This document shows, piece after piece, positions 53,090 through 64,000 of a stretch of DNA of 64,000 nt. Position 1 is the first letter of the stretch. Each line of letters begins with the position of its first letter. Made by a program: the position numbers and the translations under genes. The notes beneath the pieces were generated by a model, which was not told where the DNA came from, did not search any database, and saw only the letters and a list, made by a program, of their open reading frames with translations. Origin of the DNA: [Clostridium] polysaccharolyticum (GTDB lineage Bacteria > Bacillota > Clostridia > Lachnospirales > Lachnospiraceae); NCBI RefSeq assembly GCF_900111595.1, contig NZ_FOHN01000008.1, positions 1-64,000 on the forward strand, written 5' to 3'.

Positions 53090-53509
53090 TTGGAAGATTC
53101 AAAACAAACATTAAATAGGCTGCTTTTGGGCATTCTTTTTTATGCAGTTCCTTTTATAGCAGTGGATCTATTTTGGATAAACAAAAAATTTACTTTTCTG
53201 TTTGGACTGACCATAGGCTGTTTTTTGTCAGCATTCATTGCAATTCATTTATACAAAAGTCTGGATTACTGTCTTTCACTTGATCCCGAATCGGCAGAAA
53301 AAGCAATGAAAAAGAAAACGATGATTCGTTTTTTTGTGATGTTGTTAGCAGTGGGAATCAGTTTTTGTTTCCCTGAAATAATAAATCCATTAGGATTATT
53401 CATTGGTATGATGGGGTTAAAAATATCTGTATATTTTCAGCCTTTCATTCATAAATGGTGTACTTCTTGGGGTACACTTGCAATAAAATTTAATAAAAAA
53501 GGAAGGTGA
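53090..53509 (+). CDS. atpI: ATP synthase subunit I
   Basis: The 139-aa product has four hydrophobic helices and the AtpI position between atpZ and atpB. AtpI proteins act as c-ring assembly chaperones. The start is TTG 53090 with AAGGAG 7 bases upstream. A longer reading from 52994 overlaps atpZ and lacks a ribosome site. Confidence 0.8.
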   Translation: MEDSKQTLNRLLLGILFYAVPFIAVDLFWINKKFTFLFGLTIGCFLSAFIAIHLYKSLDYCLSLDPESAEKAMKKKTMIRFFVMLLAVGISFCFPEIINPLGLFIGMMGLKISVYFQPFIHKWCTSWGTLAIKFNKKGR

Positions 53510-53513
53510 GTTT

Positions 53514-54281
53514 GTGAATGGTTGGATGGCAGCAAAGCCACTCGTTTTAGCCGCTGATGCAGCAAAAGCAGCGGGAACTTCTAAGGAACTGGATCTTGGT
53601 ATTAATGGTTTTCACCAATATCATCTGTTTGGGCAGGAACTGTATATTACCAATACACATATAGCAATATTTATTGTTATGGTGACTTTAATCATATTTA
53701 GCATCATAGCAAATAAAGTTATTAAAAAGGCAGATCCAACAAAAGCTCCTGGGGCATTCTTAAACTTCATCGAACTGATTGTAGAATCAGTTGATAACCT
53801 GACAGCTTCCAGTATGGGAGAAAAACATGGACATAAGTTTTCAAACTATATCGGAACACTGTTTGCGTTTATTTTTTTATCAAACATTTCAGGTTTATTT
53901 GGTTTAAGACCGCCGACAGCTGACTATGGAACAACTCTAAGTCTGGCACTGATTACTTTTGTATTAATCCACTTCAACGGATTTAAGTATCAGAAAATCG
54001 GACACATTACAGCTTTGTTTAAGCCTGTAATTTTAACACCAATTAATATTATAGGTGAAATTGCTACACCAATTTCCTTATCACTACGTTTATTTGGCAA
54101 CGTAATGTCTGGTACATTGATGATGGCATTAGTTTATGGTTTGCTTCCTAAGTTTTTAACTATGCTAGGATGGCCAGCATTTTTACATGCTTACTTTGAT
54201 GTATTCTCTGGAGCAATCCAAAGTTATGTATTTTGTATGTTGACAATGGTATTTATTTCTGACACTTTTGGTGAAGAATAA
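53514..54281 (+). CDS. atpB: ATP synthase F0 subunit a
   Basis: The 255-aa polytopic membrane protein forms the ion half-channels. The essential Arg lies in ISLSLRLFGNVMSGTLM (helix 4), and NIIGEIATPISL precedes it. The start is GTG 53514 after AAGGTGAG. Complete. Confidence 0.95.
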   Translation: MNGWMAAKPLVLAADAAKAAGTSKELDLGINGFHQYHLFGQELYITNTHIAIFIVMVTLIIFSIIANKVIKKADPTKAPGAFLNFIELIVESVDNLTASSMGEKHGHKFSNYIGTLFAFIFLSNISGLFGLRPPTADYGTTLSLALITFVLIHFNGFKYQKIGHITALFKPVILTPINIIGEIATPISLSLRLFGNVMSGTLMMALVYGLLPKFLTMLGWPAFLHAYFDVFSGAIQSYVFCMLTMVFISDTFGEE

Positions 54282-54314
54282 GATGAATAATTTATTATTA
54301 AGGAGGAATTCTCA

Positions 54315-54578
54315 ATGAATATAACAAACGAAGGTTTAGTAGCAGCATTTTCCGCTTTAGGCGCAGGTATGGCAGTTATTGCAGGTATCGGACCTGGTAT
54401 TGGACAAGGTATCGCAGCTGGACATGGTGCAGCAGCAGTAGGACGTAACCCAGGTGCAAGAGGTACTGTTATGTCAACAATGCTTTTAGGTCAGGCGGTT
54501 GCCGAAACAACAGGTCTTTACGGTTTGCTAATTGCATTCTTATTATTATATGCAAATCCGCTTCTTGGCAGATTCTAG
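54315..54578 (+). CDS. atpE: ATP synthase F0 subunit c, sodium-type ligand set
   Basis: The 87-aa hairpin has the glycine-rich first helix ([14 protein letters not shown]) and the carboxylate in the second ([14 protein letters not shown]). Gln31, Val62, Glu64, Thr65 and Tyr69 match the sodium-binding positions of the Ilyobacter tartaricus c ring (Gln32, Val63, Glu65, Ser66, Tyr70), with Thr replacing Ser. This predicts Na+ rather than H+ coupling. TAAGGAGG lies before ATG 54315. Confidence 0.95.
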   Translation: MNITNEGLVAAFSALGAGMAVIAGIGPGIGQGIAAGHGAAAVGRNPGARGTVMSTMLLGQAVAETTGLYGLLIAFLLLYANPLLGRF

Positions 54579-54620
54579 TTGGAAGAAAAATAAGAAAGCC
54601 AATTGAAGGGAGGCAAGAAA

Positions 54621-55169
54621 GTGAACGTTATTCTGTTAGAGACGGACTGGATGAATAACCGAATCTTCGGATTGGATTTACAATTGCTTGTAGATGCAGG
54701 AATTATGGCAATTGCTATGTTAGTACTGTTCTTTTTTATCTCCAGCTTATTGTTTAATCCAGCAAGAGCATTTTTGAAAAAACGCCAGCAGTATATTCAA
54801 GAACAGCTTGATAATGCAAAACGTGACGAGAAACAAGCCAAAGAGTTCAAGGCTGAATACGATGGCAAGTTAAAACAGATTGATAAAGAGGCTGATGCCC
54901 TTATCAGTGAAGCACGTAAAAAAGCATTAAAACAGGAAACAGTTATTATTAATGAAGCAAAAGAAGAAGCAGTGAAAATGATTGATCGTGCCAATAAAGA
55001 TATTGAGTTAGAGAAGTCTAAAGTTCAAGATGAGATGAAACAGGAGATTATCAATGTTGCATCTGCTATGGCTGGCAAGATTGTAAAATTTTCTATGGAT
55101 GAAAAAACGCAAAGTAAATTATTTGATGAAACATTAAGAGAGATGGGTGATGGAACATGGCAAAATTAG
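54621..55169 (+). CDS. atpF: ATP synthase F0 subunit b
   Basis: The 182-aa product has one N-terminal membrane helix (about 18-42) followed by a long charged helix (QQYIQEQLDNAKRDEKQAKE) forming the peripheral stalk. The start is GTG 54621, with AAGGGAGG about 9 bases upstream; the TTG at 54603 lies in front of that site. It overlaps atpH by 13 bases. Confidence 0.93.
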   Translation: MNVILLETDWMNNRIFGLDLQLLVDAGIMAIAMLVLFFFISSLLFNPARAFLKKRQQYIQEQLDNAKRDEKQAKEFKAEYDGKLKQIDKEADALISEARKKALKQETVIINEAKEEAVKMIDRANKDIELEKSKVQDEMKQEIINVASAMAGKIVKFSMDEKTQSKLFDETLREMGDGTWQN

Positions 55170-55705
55170 TTTCTAAAACATATGGCCAAGCACTATTTGA
55201 ACTTGCCCTGGAAGAAAATGCATTAGAACAGATTTTGGAGGAAGAGGCTTTTGTAAAAGAAGTTTTTGCCGACTATGGAGACCTTGTTACTTTGTTAAAT
55301 CATCCGAAAATCAGTAAAGATGAAAAGATTCAAGTGGTGGAAAATATTTTTAAAGGCAAAATTAGCGACACAATGTTAGGATTTCTTGTAATCGTTGTAA
55401 CAAAGGAGCGCTATGATGAGTTAGAACAGATTTTTCAGTACTTAGAAGAAAAAGTCAAAGAATATAAAAATATTGGAGTTGTAAGTGTAACAACAGCAGT
55501 GGAACTGTCTGAGGAGCAAAAAGCACGTTTGACACAAAGACTGTTAGAAGTTACATCTTTCAAACAATTGGAGTTCAGTTATTCAGTTAATCCACAGATT
55601 ATTGGTGGAATGATTCTTCGTATCGGAGACCGTATTGTGGATAGCAGTATCAGGACTGAAATTGATCAGATGGCTAAGAGCCTTTTAAAAATACAACTCT
55701 CTTAA
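55157..55705 (+). CDS. atpH: ATP synthase F1 subunit delta
   Basis: The 182-aa product has the family start LVSKTYGQALFELALEE and the C-terminal NPQIIGGMILRIGDRIVDSS. It links the peripheral stalk to the alpha subunits. Confidence 0.95.
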   Translation: MAKLVSKTYGQALFELALEENALEQILEEEAFVKEVFADYGDLVTLLNHPKISKDEKIQVVENIFKGKISDTMLGFLVIVVTKERYDELEQIFQYLEEKVKEYKNIGVVSVTTAVELSEEQKARLTQRLLEVTSFKQLEFSYSVNPQIIGGMILRIGDRIVDSSIRTEIDQMAKSLLKIQLS

Positions 55706-57244
<1,539 letters not shown>

Positions 57245-57258
57245 AGGAGGTAGAGATT

Positions 57259-58137
57259 ATGGCCTCCATGAGAGATATAAAAAGGCGAAAAGACAGTATT
57301 CAGAGTACGGGTCAGATTACCAAAGCCATGAAGCTTGTTGCTACTGTAAAATTACAAAAGGCAAAGTCAAGAGCGGAAGAATCGAAGCCTTACTTTAATT
57401 ATATGTATGATACGGTAACCTCCATGTTAAAGAAGTCAGGGAATATATCTCATCCGTATCTTCAGGCTGGAGATTCTAAGAAGAAGGGATTTATCGTAAT
57501 TACTTCTAATCGTGGACTTGCTGGTGGATATAATTCAAATTTAGTAAAACTGATTACAAAGGGCGACTTTAAGAAGGAAGACTGTGTGATTTATGCAGTT
57601 GGACGAAAAGGCCGCGAAACTTTGGAACGTTTAGGTTATGAAATAAAAGCGGATTACTCAGAAGTGATAAATGAGCCATTATACAAAGATGCACAGGAAA
57701 TTGGAAGAACAGTACTGGATGCATTTACTAATAATGAACTTGGAGAAATTTATCTGGTTTATACGGTATTCAAAAACACTGTCTTGCAAGTACCGACTTG
57801 TACGAAACTTTTACCTGTCTCTAAGGATGAGATGGGAAAAGAGGGAAACAGCAATGAGAAAATATCCATGGATGATTTGACTCTTATGAACTATGAGCCA
57901 GAAGCAGAAGAAGCTTTAAATACGATTATTCCTAAATATGTCAATAGTCTTATTTATGGTGCATTAGTTGAATCGGTAGCAAGTGAAAATGGTGCCAGAA
58001 TGCAGGCAATGGATTCTGCTACAAATAATGCAGAAGATATGATATCAGATTTATCGCTTAAGTATAATCGTGCTAGACAAGGTGCGATTACACAAGAACT
58101 TACAGAAATTATTGCAGGTGCATCTGCAATTGAATAA
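57259..58137 (+). CDS. atpG: ATP synthase F1 subunit gamma
   Basis: The 292-aa rotor shaft protein starts MASMRDIKRRKDSIQSTGQI and ends NRARQGAITQELTEIIAGA, the two coiled helices that fill the alpha/beta ring. ITSNRGLAGGYN lies between them. Confidence 0.96.
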   Translation: MASMRDIKRRKDSIQSTGQITKAMKLVATVKLQKAKSRAEESKPYFNYMYDTVTSMLKKSGNISHPYLQAGDSKKKGFIVITSNRGLAGGYNSNLVKLITKGDFKKEDCVIYAVGRKGRETLERLGYEIKADYSEVINEPLYKDAQEIGRTVLDAFTNNELGEIYLVYTVFKNTVLQVPTCTKLLPVSKDEMGKEGNSNEKISMDDLTLMNYEPEAEEALNTIIPKYVNSLIYGALVESVASENGARMQAMDSATNNAEDMISDLSLKYNRARQGAITQELTEIIAGASAIE

Positions 58138-59547
<1,410 letters not shown>

Positions 59548-59562
59548 GAACGGAGGGAGTCC

Positions 59563-59979
59563 ATGGCGGATAATAAATATTTCAAAGTGAAAGTCATTTC
59601 TCCAGACCGTATATTTTTTGAAGGAGAAGCAGATTTTCTCGAATTAAAAACAAGCGAAGGTGATATTGGTATTTTAGCAGGACACATTCCTCTAACAGCT
59701 GTTATCGCACCTGGTATCATGAAGATTACTAAGGACAGTGAAGTGAAAGAGGCTTCATTATTGGAAGGTTTTGTTGAAATCCTGCCAGACCGTGTAACTG
59801 TTTTAGCAGAAGCATGTGAATGGCCAGATGAAATCGATGTTAACCGTGCCAATGAAGCAAAAATCCGTGCAGAAAGAAGATTAGCTGGAGGTGAAGGTGA
59901 TATCAATTATCCTAGAGCGGAAATGGCTCTACGTAAAGCCTTAATTCGTATCGAATTAGGTGACCGTAGGGGATTATAA
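59563..59979 (+). CDS. atpC: ATP synthase F1 subunit epsilon
   Basis: The 138-aa product has an N-terminal beta sandwich (VKVISPDRIFFEGEADFLEL, GDIGILAGHIPLTAVI) and C-terminal helices (RANEAKIRAERRL). Last gene of the atp operon. Confidence 0.95.
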   Translation: MADNKYFKVKVISPDRIFFEGEADFLELKTSEGDIGILAGHIPLTAVIAPGIMKITKDSEVKEASLLEGFVEILPDRVTVLAEACEWPDEIDVNRANEAKIRAERRLAGGEGDINYPRAEMALRKALIRIELGDRRGL

Positions 59980-60000
59980 TAGAAAACAAAACGAATAAAT

Positions 60001-60053
60001 CTCCAATTATTGGCAATGCTTTAAATAAGCAAGCTGGTAATTGGAGGTTTTTT
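60001..60053 (+). terminator. atp operon terminator overlapping the ywmB ribosome site
   Basis: A 14-bp stem (60001-60014 with 60033-60046) is followed by a T6 run ending at the base before ATG 60054. The last bases of the 3' arm, GGAGG (60043-60047), are the only ribosome site for the next gene. Confidence 0.8.
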
Positions 60054-60812
60054 ATGAGCAAGAAAATAAGAACGACAATTTATATAGTAGGTATTCTGTG
60101 GATTGTGGTTATGTCACAGTTATTAGTAAATCGTATTTTCAAAAAGGATACAAATATTATGGATGCCTTTATTGATACGGATACGAACATAGAGGAAAGT
60201 AAACTAAATCTGGCTGTAGATTATGGAACAGGCAGCATACTTAGCGATCAGAAGGAAGAGGTACTTAGAAGCTTAGCACAGGAAATAAACCTAAGAAATT
60301 ATAAAATTGTCACTGAAACAGGGAAACATACAATAGATATGAAAATTGAGAAATATACAAAGAAATCTAAAAATGTAATTGAATTCATATCAGTGGAAAT
60401 GCAAGAAGGCAAAGAGAATGGCTATCATCATTTTGTATTGCTTGAGACTAAAATGACAGATGACTTTTCTGATGTTATGAAAGCCAAGAAGGATATAGAA
60501 AAATATGTTTCTTCATGGGGAGCAAAAGACTATCAGTGTGTTGTGAAATTTACAGGAAATTATAAAGGGCAGATGTCAGAAAAAGAAAGGAACCGGCAAG
60601 TAGAGAAGTTACTGCGAAGCTTGCAGGCAAAAAGAGTAGACTCCATTCAGGCAGATAACTACTATGCTGTTTACGGATATACAAATATGGTAAAGGATTA
60701 TATTAAGGCATCTGGAAAACGCATTAATATTAATGTAGTAGTGACTTATAACGAACAGGAAGACAAGACGAAATTGTGTCTGGCAACACCTGTTTTAAAT
60801 GAGGATTATTAA
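60054..60812 (+). CDS. ywmB: YwmB-family protein
   Basis: The 252-aa product has one N-terminal membrane helix (about 6-27) followed by an extracytoplasmic alpha/beta domain of the YwmB (TATA-binding-like fold) family. Typical strands are VVKFTGNYKGQMSEKERN and ADNYYAVYGYTNMVKDYI. In Bacillus it also lies just after the atp operon, near murA and spoIID. The function is unknown. The ribosome site is inside the preceding terminator stem. Confidence 0.75.
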   Translation: MSKKIRTTIYIVGILWIVVMSQLLVNRIFKKDTNIMDAFIDTDTNIEESKLNLAVDYGTGSILSDQKEEVLRSLAQEINLRNYKIVTETGKHTIDMKIEKYTKKSKNVIEFISVEMQEGKENGYHHFVLLETKMTDDFSDVMKAKKDIEKYVSSWGAKDYQCVVKFTGNYKGQMSEKERNRQVEKLLRSLQAKRVDSIQADNYYAVYGYTNMVKDYIKASGKRININVVVTYNEQEDKTKLCLATPVLNEDY

Positions 60813-60817
60813 AAGAG

Positions 60818-60862
60818 ACAAGCCGCAAAACAGTCGGAGAGAGAAGTTTTGTGGCTTGTTTT
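60818..60862 (+). terminator. Terminator after ywmB
   Basis: ACAAGCCGCAAAAC pairs with GTTTTGTGGCTTGT, followed by a short T run. Confidence 0.8.
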
Positions 60863-60889
60863 GAGTATTATATAGGGGAGTATATGGTA

Positions 60890-60918
60890 TTGGAAAAGAT
60901 ATAATGTTTTGATATAAT
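60890..60918 (+). promoter_or_regulatory. Promoter of the AAA ATPase gene
   Basis: TTGGAA (60890-60895), 17-base spacer, TATAAT (60913-60918). Confidence 0.65.
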
Positions 60919-60969
60919 GAATTGAAGTAATGTGTAGCACAAAAGTATTTTATGGGAGGTTAGGCAAAA

Positions 60970-62230
60970 GTGAAAATACGAAGTGTAGAGTTAAAGAATT
61001 TCCGCAGTTTGTCTAGTAAAAAGCTTACTTTTACAGATGTTCAAAATAAAGTGAAGCAGTTTACGGTATTAATTGGAGACAATGGTGCTGGAAAAACATC
61101 TTTTTTAGAAGCGATTACGAAAAGTTTTGTGCCAATAATTCGTTCTATAGATAGTAAGGCAGTAAAGAATTGTGATTTAAAAGATAGTGATATAAAATAT
61201 GAATGCGGATGGACAACGATTTCAACAGAAGCTGAAATAGATGGAAAAAAATACATGTTATTAAATAAGAAGCGTATTACAGCAATTACTGAATATGATG
61301 AAACAATAAATTTGAAAGAAGAGAAGCAGCAAAAGACATTATTGAAAGATGCCTTTATAAAAAAAAGAGAACAAAAACATTTACCACTGATATTATATTA
61401 TGGAACTAACCGCGTATTTAATGAAGTACCTAGAAGGGGACATATAAGAGATTATACGATGGAGGATGCTTTGGAAAGCTGTTTTGATAATACAAATAAT
61501 TTTCGGGGTTTTTATGAATGGTTTAAGAAGGAAGAGGATATTGAATTAAGGGAATTAAGGCATCAGAAAGATTATAAGAATGTTCCTTTAAATGCAGTTA
61601 GAGATGCTATTTCTAGCATGATACCAGGCTATAGGAATCTAAGAATAGAACTTAATCCTTCACGAATGGTAATTACGAATGAGAGTGGAGAGGATCTAAG
61701 AATAGAACAGCTTAGTGGAGGATACAAAGCGGTTTTGGCAGTAGTTTCGGACATTGCAAAGCGTTTAGCTATGGCGAATCCTACGAGTATTAATCCGTTA
61801 GAAGATGAAGCTGTAATTTTAATTGATGAATTAGACTTACATTTACATCCTAAATGGCAGAAAACAATAGTAGCAGACTTAAAGCGTACATTTCCAAATT
61901 GCCAGTTTATTGTATCAACTCATTCACCATTCATCATACAGAGTTTGAAGCAGAGTGAATTATTAGATTTGGAAAATGAAGATGTACCATTAGAAGATGG
62001 AACATTTGAAGGATGGAGTATTGAAGAAATCCAAGAAAATAAAATGAACGTAGAGTGTAAAACGGAAAGATATAAAGAAATGATGATTGAATTTTCTGAT
62101 GCAGTTGATGAGGAAAAAAAGGACAGAAGTGCTAAGGCTTTATAGTGAACTTGTTAAAATGCTTCACCCAGACAGTACGGAAAGGAAAATTATTGATATG
62201 GATGTAAGGATGGTGAGGCAAGATGATTAA
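60970..62230 (+). pseudogene. PtuA/Septu-like defence ATPase, frameshifted near the C-terminus
   Basis: The SMC/OLD-like ABC ATPase has Walker A LIGDNGAGKTS (about 35-44), signature QLSGGYK (about 246), Walker B AVILIDELDLHLHP (about 281-294) and H loop VSTHSPF (about 316). The frame stops at 62145. In the +1 frame the sequence continues VLRLYSELVKMLHPDSTERK and ends at 62230, as PtuA-like ATPases do (helix, then LxxxLHP). One base fewer in the A7 run at 62114-62120 would join the two. The 391-aa product may still fold. GTG 60970 has GGGAGG about 11 bases upstream. Confidence 0.65.
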
Positions 62231-62264
62231 ACTGGAAAGGGGCAAATGTTCACCAGAACTATAG
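62223..62264 (+). pseudogene. Vestige of a PtuB/HNH-type partner start
   Basis: ATG 62223, overlapping the restored end of the ATPase, gives only MIKLERGKCSPEL before a stop. This opening resembles the N-terminus of the HNH proteins (TIGR02646/PtuB-like) that follow such ATPases. The nuclease domain itself is absent. Confidence 0.35.
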
Positions 62265-62280
62265 AGTAATTACTCCTAGA

Positions 62281-62556
62281 GTGCAGATTTGTGAGCATTT
62301 AATTGAATTAATAGAAAAATTAGTTGATAAAATGAGTAAAAGTGTGAAAGTGAAAGATAATGATATTGAAGACTTAGAAAAAATTTTAGACCTATGTAGA
62401 AGAGATATGGAATATGCAGCAGTGAAAGCTACACGCATACTAAATAATGAGAAGTACATAGCTATAAAAAAGCAATTAAAAGAATCAGGTAAATGGAATA
62501 TTCGCCTAATACAATTGGAAGAGGAACTAGAAGGTATTAAGTTGGATATAATATAA
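62281..62556 (+). CDS. Hypothetical helical protein
   Basis: The 91-aa highly charged helical product starts at GTG 62281 (QICEHLIELIEKLVDKMSKS; DIEDLEKILDLCRRDMEYAA). No ribosome site precedes the start. The open frame extends upstream to 62227 without ATG, so it may be the tail of a deleted gene. No family recognised. Confidence 0.35.
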   Translation: MQICEHLIELIEKLVDKMSKSVKVKDNDIEDLEKILDLCRRDMEYAAVKATRILNNEKYIAIKKQLKESGKWNIRLIQLEEELEGIKLDII

Positions 62557-62562
62557 ACACGA

Positions 62563-62610
62563 GGCTGCCACACCACCAGAATAGAAAGATGATGTGGCAG
62601 CTGCTTTAGC
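62563..62610. terminator. Inverted repeat between convergent genes
   Basis: GGCTGCCACA pairs with TGTGGCAGCT. T runs on either side are weak, so termination is plausible but not certain. Confidence 0.45.
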
Positions 62611-63267
62611 TTAAAAATGATGGTTTCGATACCTGCTACGTCGATAATTCATCTCATTAAAAAGCATATTTTCAACTAAGTGCCGCATCCAGTTTGGATT
62701 TCCCTTATTATCGTAGTGGGCAAATGGAACAGGAGGACACCATCTTCCGCTGCCACAGCGTCTATTGGCAATAGGGCAAAGAGGGCCAAAGCAAGGTCTA
62801 GGAGGAGGTCCCCAAGGTTTAGGAGGTGGAGGAGGTCCCCATGCACCCCATCCTGAAGCCTGTAGTTCCGTTGCTTCTACCATTTCTTCTTCACAATCTA
62901 GCATTGCATCATCTGGACAGTAAGAACGAGTGGTAGTGGTTTCAATGTCAAGAGAGGCACTCTTTAGTTCGCCATTATCTTCATTATCATTCTCTGAAGG
63001 GGTAAGACGTAACAGAATTTTATCTACAATCATTCCTAAATGCGTTTTATCAGGAAATTCATCAAACATGACGCTTCCACTGTATTCTAACTGATCACAC
63101 TCATCATCAATCACAATCTGGATGGCTTGTAAAGGCTCTGGAAACTGCCGTTTCATGTATTCAACATCTTTGTTGTAGGCAAGCATGTTTTCTACTTGCT
63201 TAAAATTGCTGTCATCCTGAATTATGCTTTCTGCGTGTAATTCATTGTCATAATCTAGATAACCCAT
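62611..63267 (-). CDS. Pro/Gly/Trp-rich protein, possible spore-surface protein
   Basis: The 218-aa product's N-terminal part contains KRQFPEPLQAIQIVIDDECD and YSGSVMFDEFPDKTHLGMIV. This is a small domain I associate with Clostridia proteins of likely spore-coat origin. The centre is GWGAWGPPPPPKPWGPPP followed by Cys-rich RPCFGPLCP and CGSGRWCPP. The C-terminus is basic and His/Arg-rich. No signal peptide or catalytic motif. Low-complexity, cross-linkable composition fits a coat protein, but this is inference. Confidence 0.45.
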   Translation of the reverse strand: MGYLDYDNELHAESIIQDDSNFKQVENMLAYNKDVEYMKRQFPEPLQAIQIVIDDECDQLEYSGSVMFDEFPDKTHLGMIVDKILLRLTPSENDNEDNGELKSASLDIETTTTRSYCPDDAMLDCEEEMVEATELQASGWGAWGPPPPPKPWGPPPRPCFGPLCPIANRRCGSGRWCPPVPFAHYDNKGNPNWMRHLVENMLFNEMNYRRSRYRNHHF

Positions 63268-63334
63268 AAGTACTCCTTAATGCTGTTTACTATCAGTATA
63301 TGAAAAAAGATAAGAACTGTGAAATATATTATCG

Positions 63335-63363
63335 TTGCACTTTCCAATAAAAATAGTTAAAAT
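63335..63363 (+). promoter_or_regulatory. Promoter of the methyltransferase gene
   Basis: TTGCAC (63335-63340), 17-base spacer, TAAAAT (63358-63363). Confidence 0.7.
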
Positions 63364-63387
63364 GAAACAGAAAGGAACGGTAGATAG

Positions 63388-64000
63388 ATGGAAGTGAAGG
63401 ATGTAGAGAAATTATCAGCATATATAGATGAAAACCTTGTGGATATTATCATTAGTAATGCACAGGGCAGTGGACAGATGAAAAAGGTAAAAGTCCGGGC
63501 GGTTCATGTAAAAGAGCAGACAAAGTTTCAGGTGACAAGTTATCAGGGAACAAAAGTGTACCATAAGAATTATAATAGAGAAGATTTTATAAAATTATTA
63601 GAGCAGTTTATTACAGGATATGAAATAGAAGAACAAGAAAATGCGGTAGTAAAGTTCAAGCAGGTTGTCATACGTACTACAAAAGAGCAGGTAACTGCAT
63701 TGTTTAGCAAAAAAGGAAAAATGACCTTGAAAGCTTCCAAGCTGAAACAGGAACTTCCAAAGCCTATTTTTGAACATAACCGTAGAAAACGATATATTTT
63801 AGAAGAAGGAACTGCAGTTCCGTTTTTAGTAGATTTAGGTGTAATGACTAAGGAAGGAAAAATTGTACAGTCGAAATACGATAAGTACAGACAGATAAAT
63901 AGATTTTTAGAATTTGTAGAGGATATAGTAGAGGAACTTCCGCAAGACAGGGAACTTACAATATTGGATTTTGGATGTGGAAAATCTTACTTAACATTTG
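63388..64000 (+). CDS. Class I SAM-dependent methyltransferase, N-terminal part (cut by window edge)
   Basis: 204 codons are visible from ATG 63388 (AAAGGAA upstream). The N-terminal 130 residues form a substrate-side domain (KKVKVRAVHVKEQTKFQVTS). Then come EHNRRKRYILEEG, VPFLVDLGVM and KYRQINRFLEFVEDIV, and finally the SAM-binding loop TILDFGCGKSYLTF. This order is that of the Methyltransf_32-type family of Firmicutes. The substrate is unknown. The gene continues past 64000. Confidence 0.8.
   Translation, partial: MEVKDVEKLSAYIDENLVDIIISNAQGSGQMKKVKVRAVHVKEQTKFQVTSYQGTKVYHKNYNREDFIKLLEQFITGYEIEEQENAVVKFKQVVIRTTKEQVTALFSKKGKMTLKASKLKQELPKPIFEHNRRKRYILEEGTAVPFLVDLGVMTKEGKIVQSKYDKYRQINRFLEFVEDIVEELPQDRELTILDFGCGKSYLTF

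Noticed and set aside
62259-62576. Minus-strand ORF opposite the hypothetical gene at 62281
   Set aside because: Antisense reading of an A-rich helical gene, giving a Ser/Ile/Phe-rich shadow without a ribosome site.

Overview
The window is 64 kb of chromosome from a low-GC, Gram-positive, anaerobic spore former, most likely a Lachnospiraceae-type Clostridia. The evidence is AGGAGG ribosome sites, many GTG/TTG starts, a T-box leader in front of ileS, DUF1858 and DUF4358 proteins, a short two-cluster ferredoxin, a type-2 IleRS, and sporulation-associated genes (cwlD-like amidase, ywmB, SpoIIQ-like protein). Most of it is housekeeping sequence, interrupted by small accessory patches.

Layout. 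1-0.35 kb: N-terminal end of an IS110-family transposase (cut by the window edge) and its non-coding end. 0.5-9.3 kb: secreted GH43 arabinanase with two ricin-type lectin domains, a membrane protein, plsC, a VanY-like carboxypeptidase, nicotinate phosphoribosyltransferase and a secreted subtilisin. 9.4-10.5 kb: iron-type regulators (Fur-like, FeoB-associated Cys-rich peptide, DtxR-like) without feoA or feoB. 10.6-14.7 kb: a MATE exporter, a BtrH_N-like protein and a glycosyltransferase. 14.7-21.4 kb: Ile T-box, ileS and glgP, with two copies of a 210-214 bp hairpin-rich repeat that begins directly after terminator T tracts. 21.5-28.5 kb: a degenerate LytM/SpoIIQ-like protein, a candidate pseudoknotted RNA, a secreted PPC-like protein, and a transglutaminase/DUF4358/MBOAT/DHHW operon.

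28.6-31.5 kb: an agr-like quorum-sensing locus (GHKL kinase, LytTR regulator, a 47-aa AgrD-like precursor) with no agrB nearby and a divergent XRE regulator. 32-33.2 kb: HlyIII and a decayed IS110 end lying between a promoter and the DUF951 gene. 33.2-38.7 kb: rpsF-ssb-rpsR and gdpP-rplI-dnaB. 38.7-41.5 kb: an AT-rich accessory patch with a frameshifted CPBP protein, a frameshifted secreted protein and a DUF2089/membrane pair. 41.6-44 kb: MerR, DUF1858, ferredoxin, mecA. 44-47.3 kb: Ser/Thr kinase, CpaE-like and CpaB/SAF-like genes, the first two apparently starting at non-standard codons. 47.4-52.5 kb: SH3/GH18 protein, CwlD-like amidase, tsaC/sua5, low-molecular-weight phosphatase, rpiB. 52.7-60 kb: complete F-type ATP synthase operon (atpZ, I, B, E, F, H, A, G, D, C) whose c subunit carries a sodium-type ligand set. 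60-64 kb: ywmB, a broken Septu/PtuA-like defence ATPase with only a vestige of its expected partner, a Pro/Trp-rich possible spore-surface protein, and the start of a methyltransferase.

The best candidates for something new are the AgrB-less AgrD locus, the pseudoknotted RNA at 22.4 kb, the terminator-adjacent hairpin repeat, the switching leader of the Fur-like gene, and the non-AUG starts in the kinase/CpaE-like operon. No tRNA, rRNA or CRISPR array was recognised.
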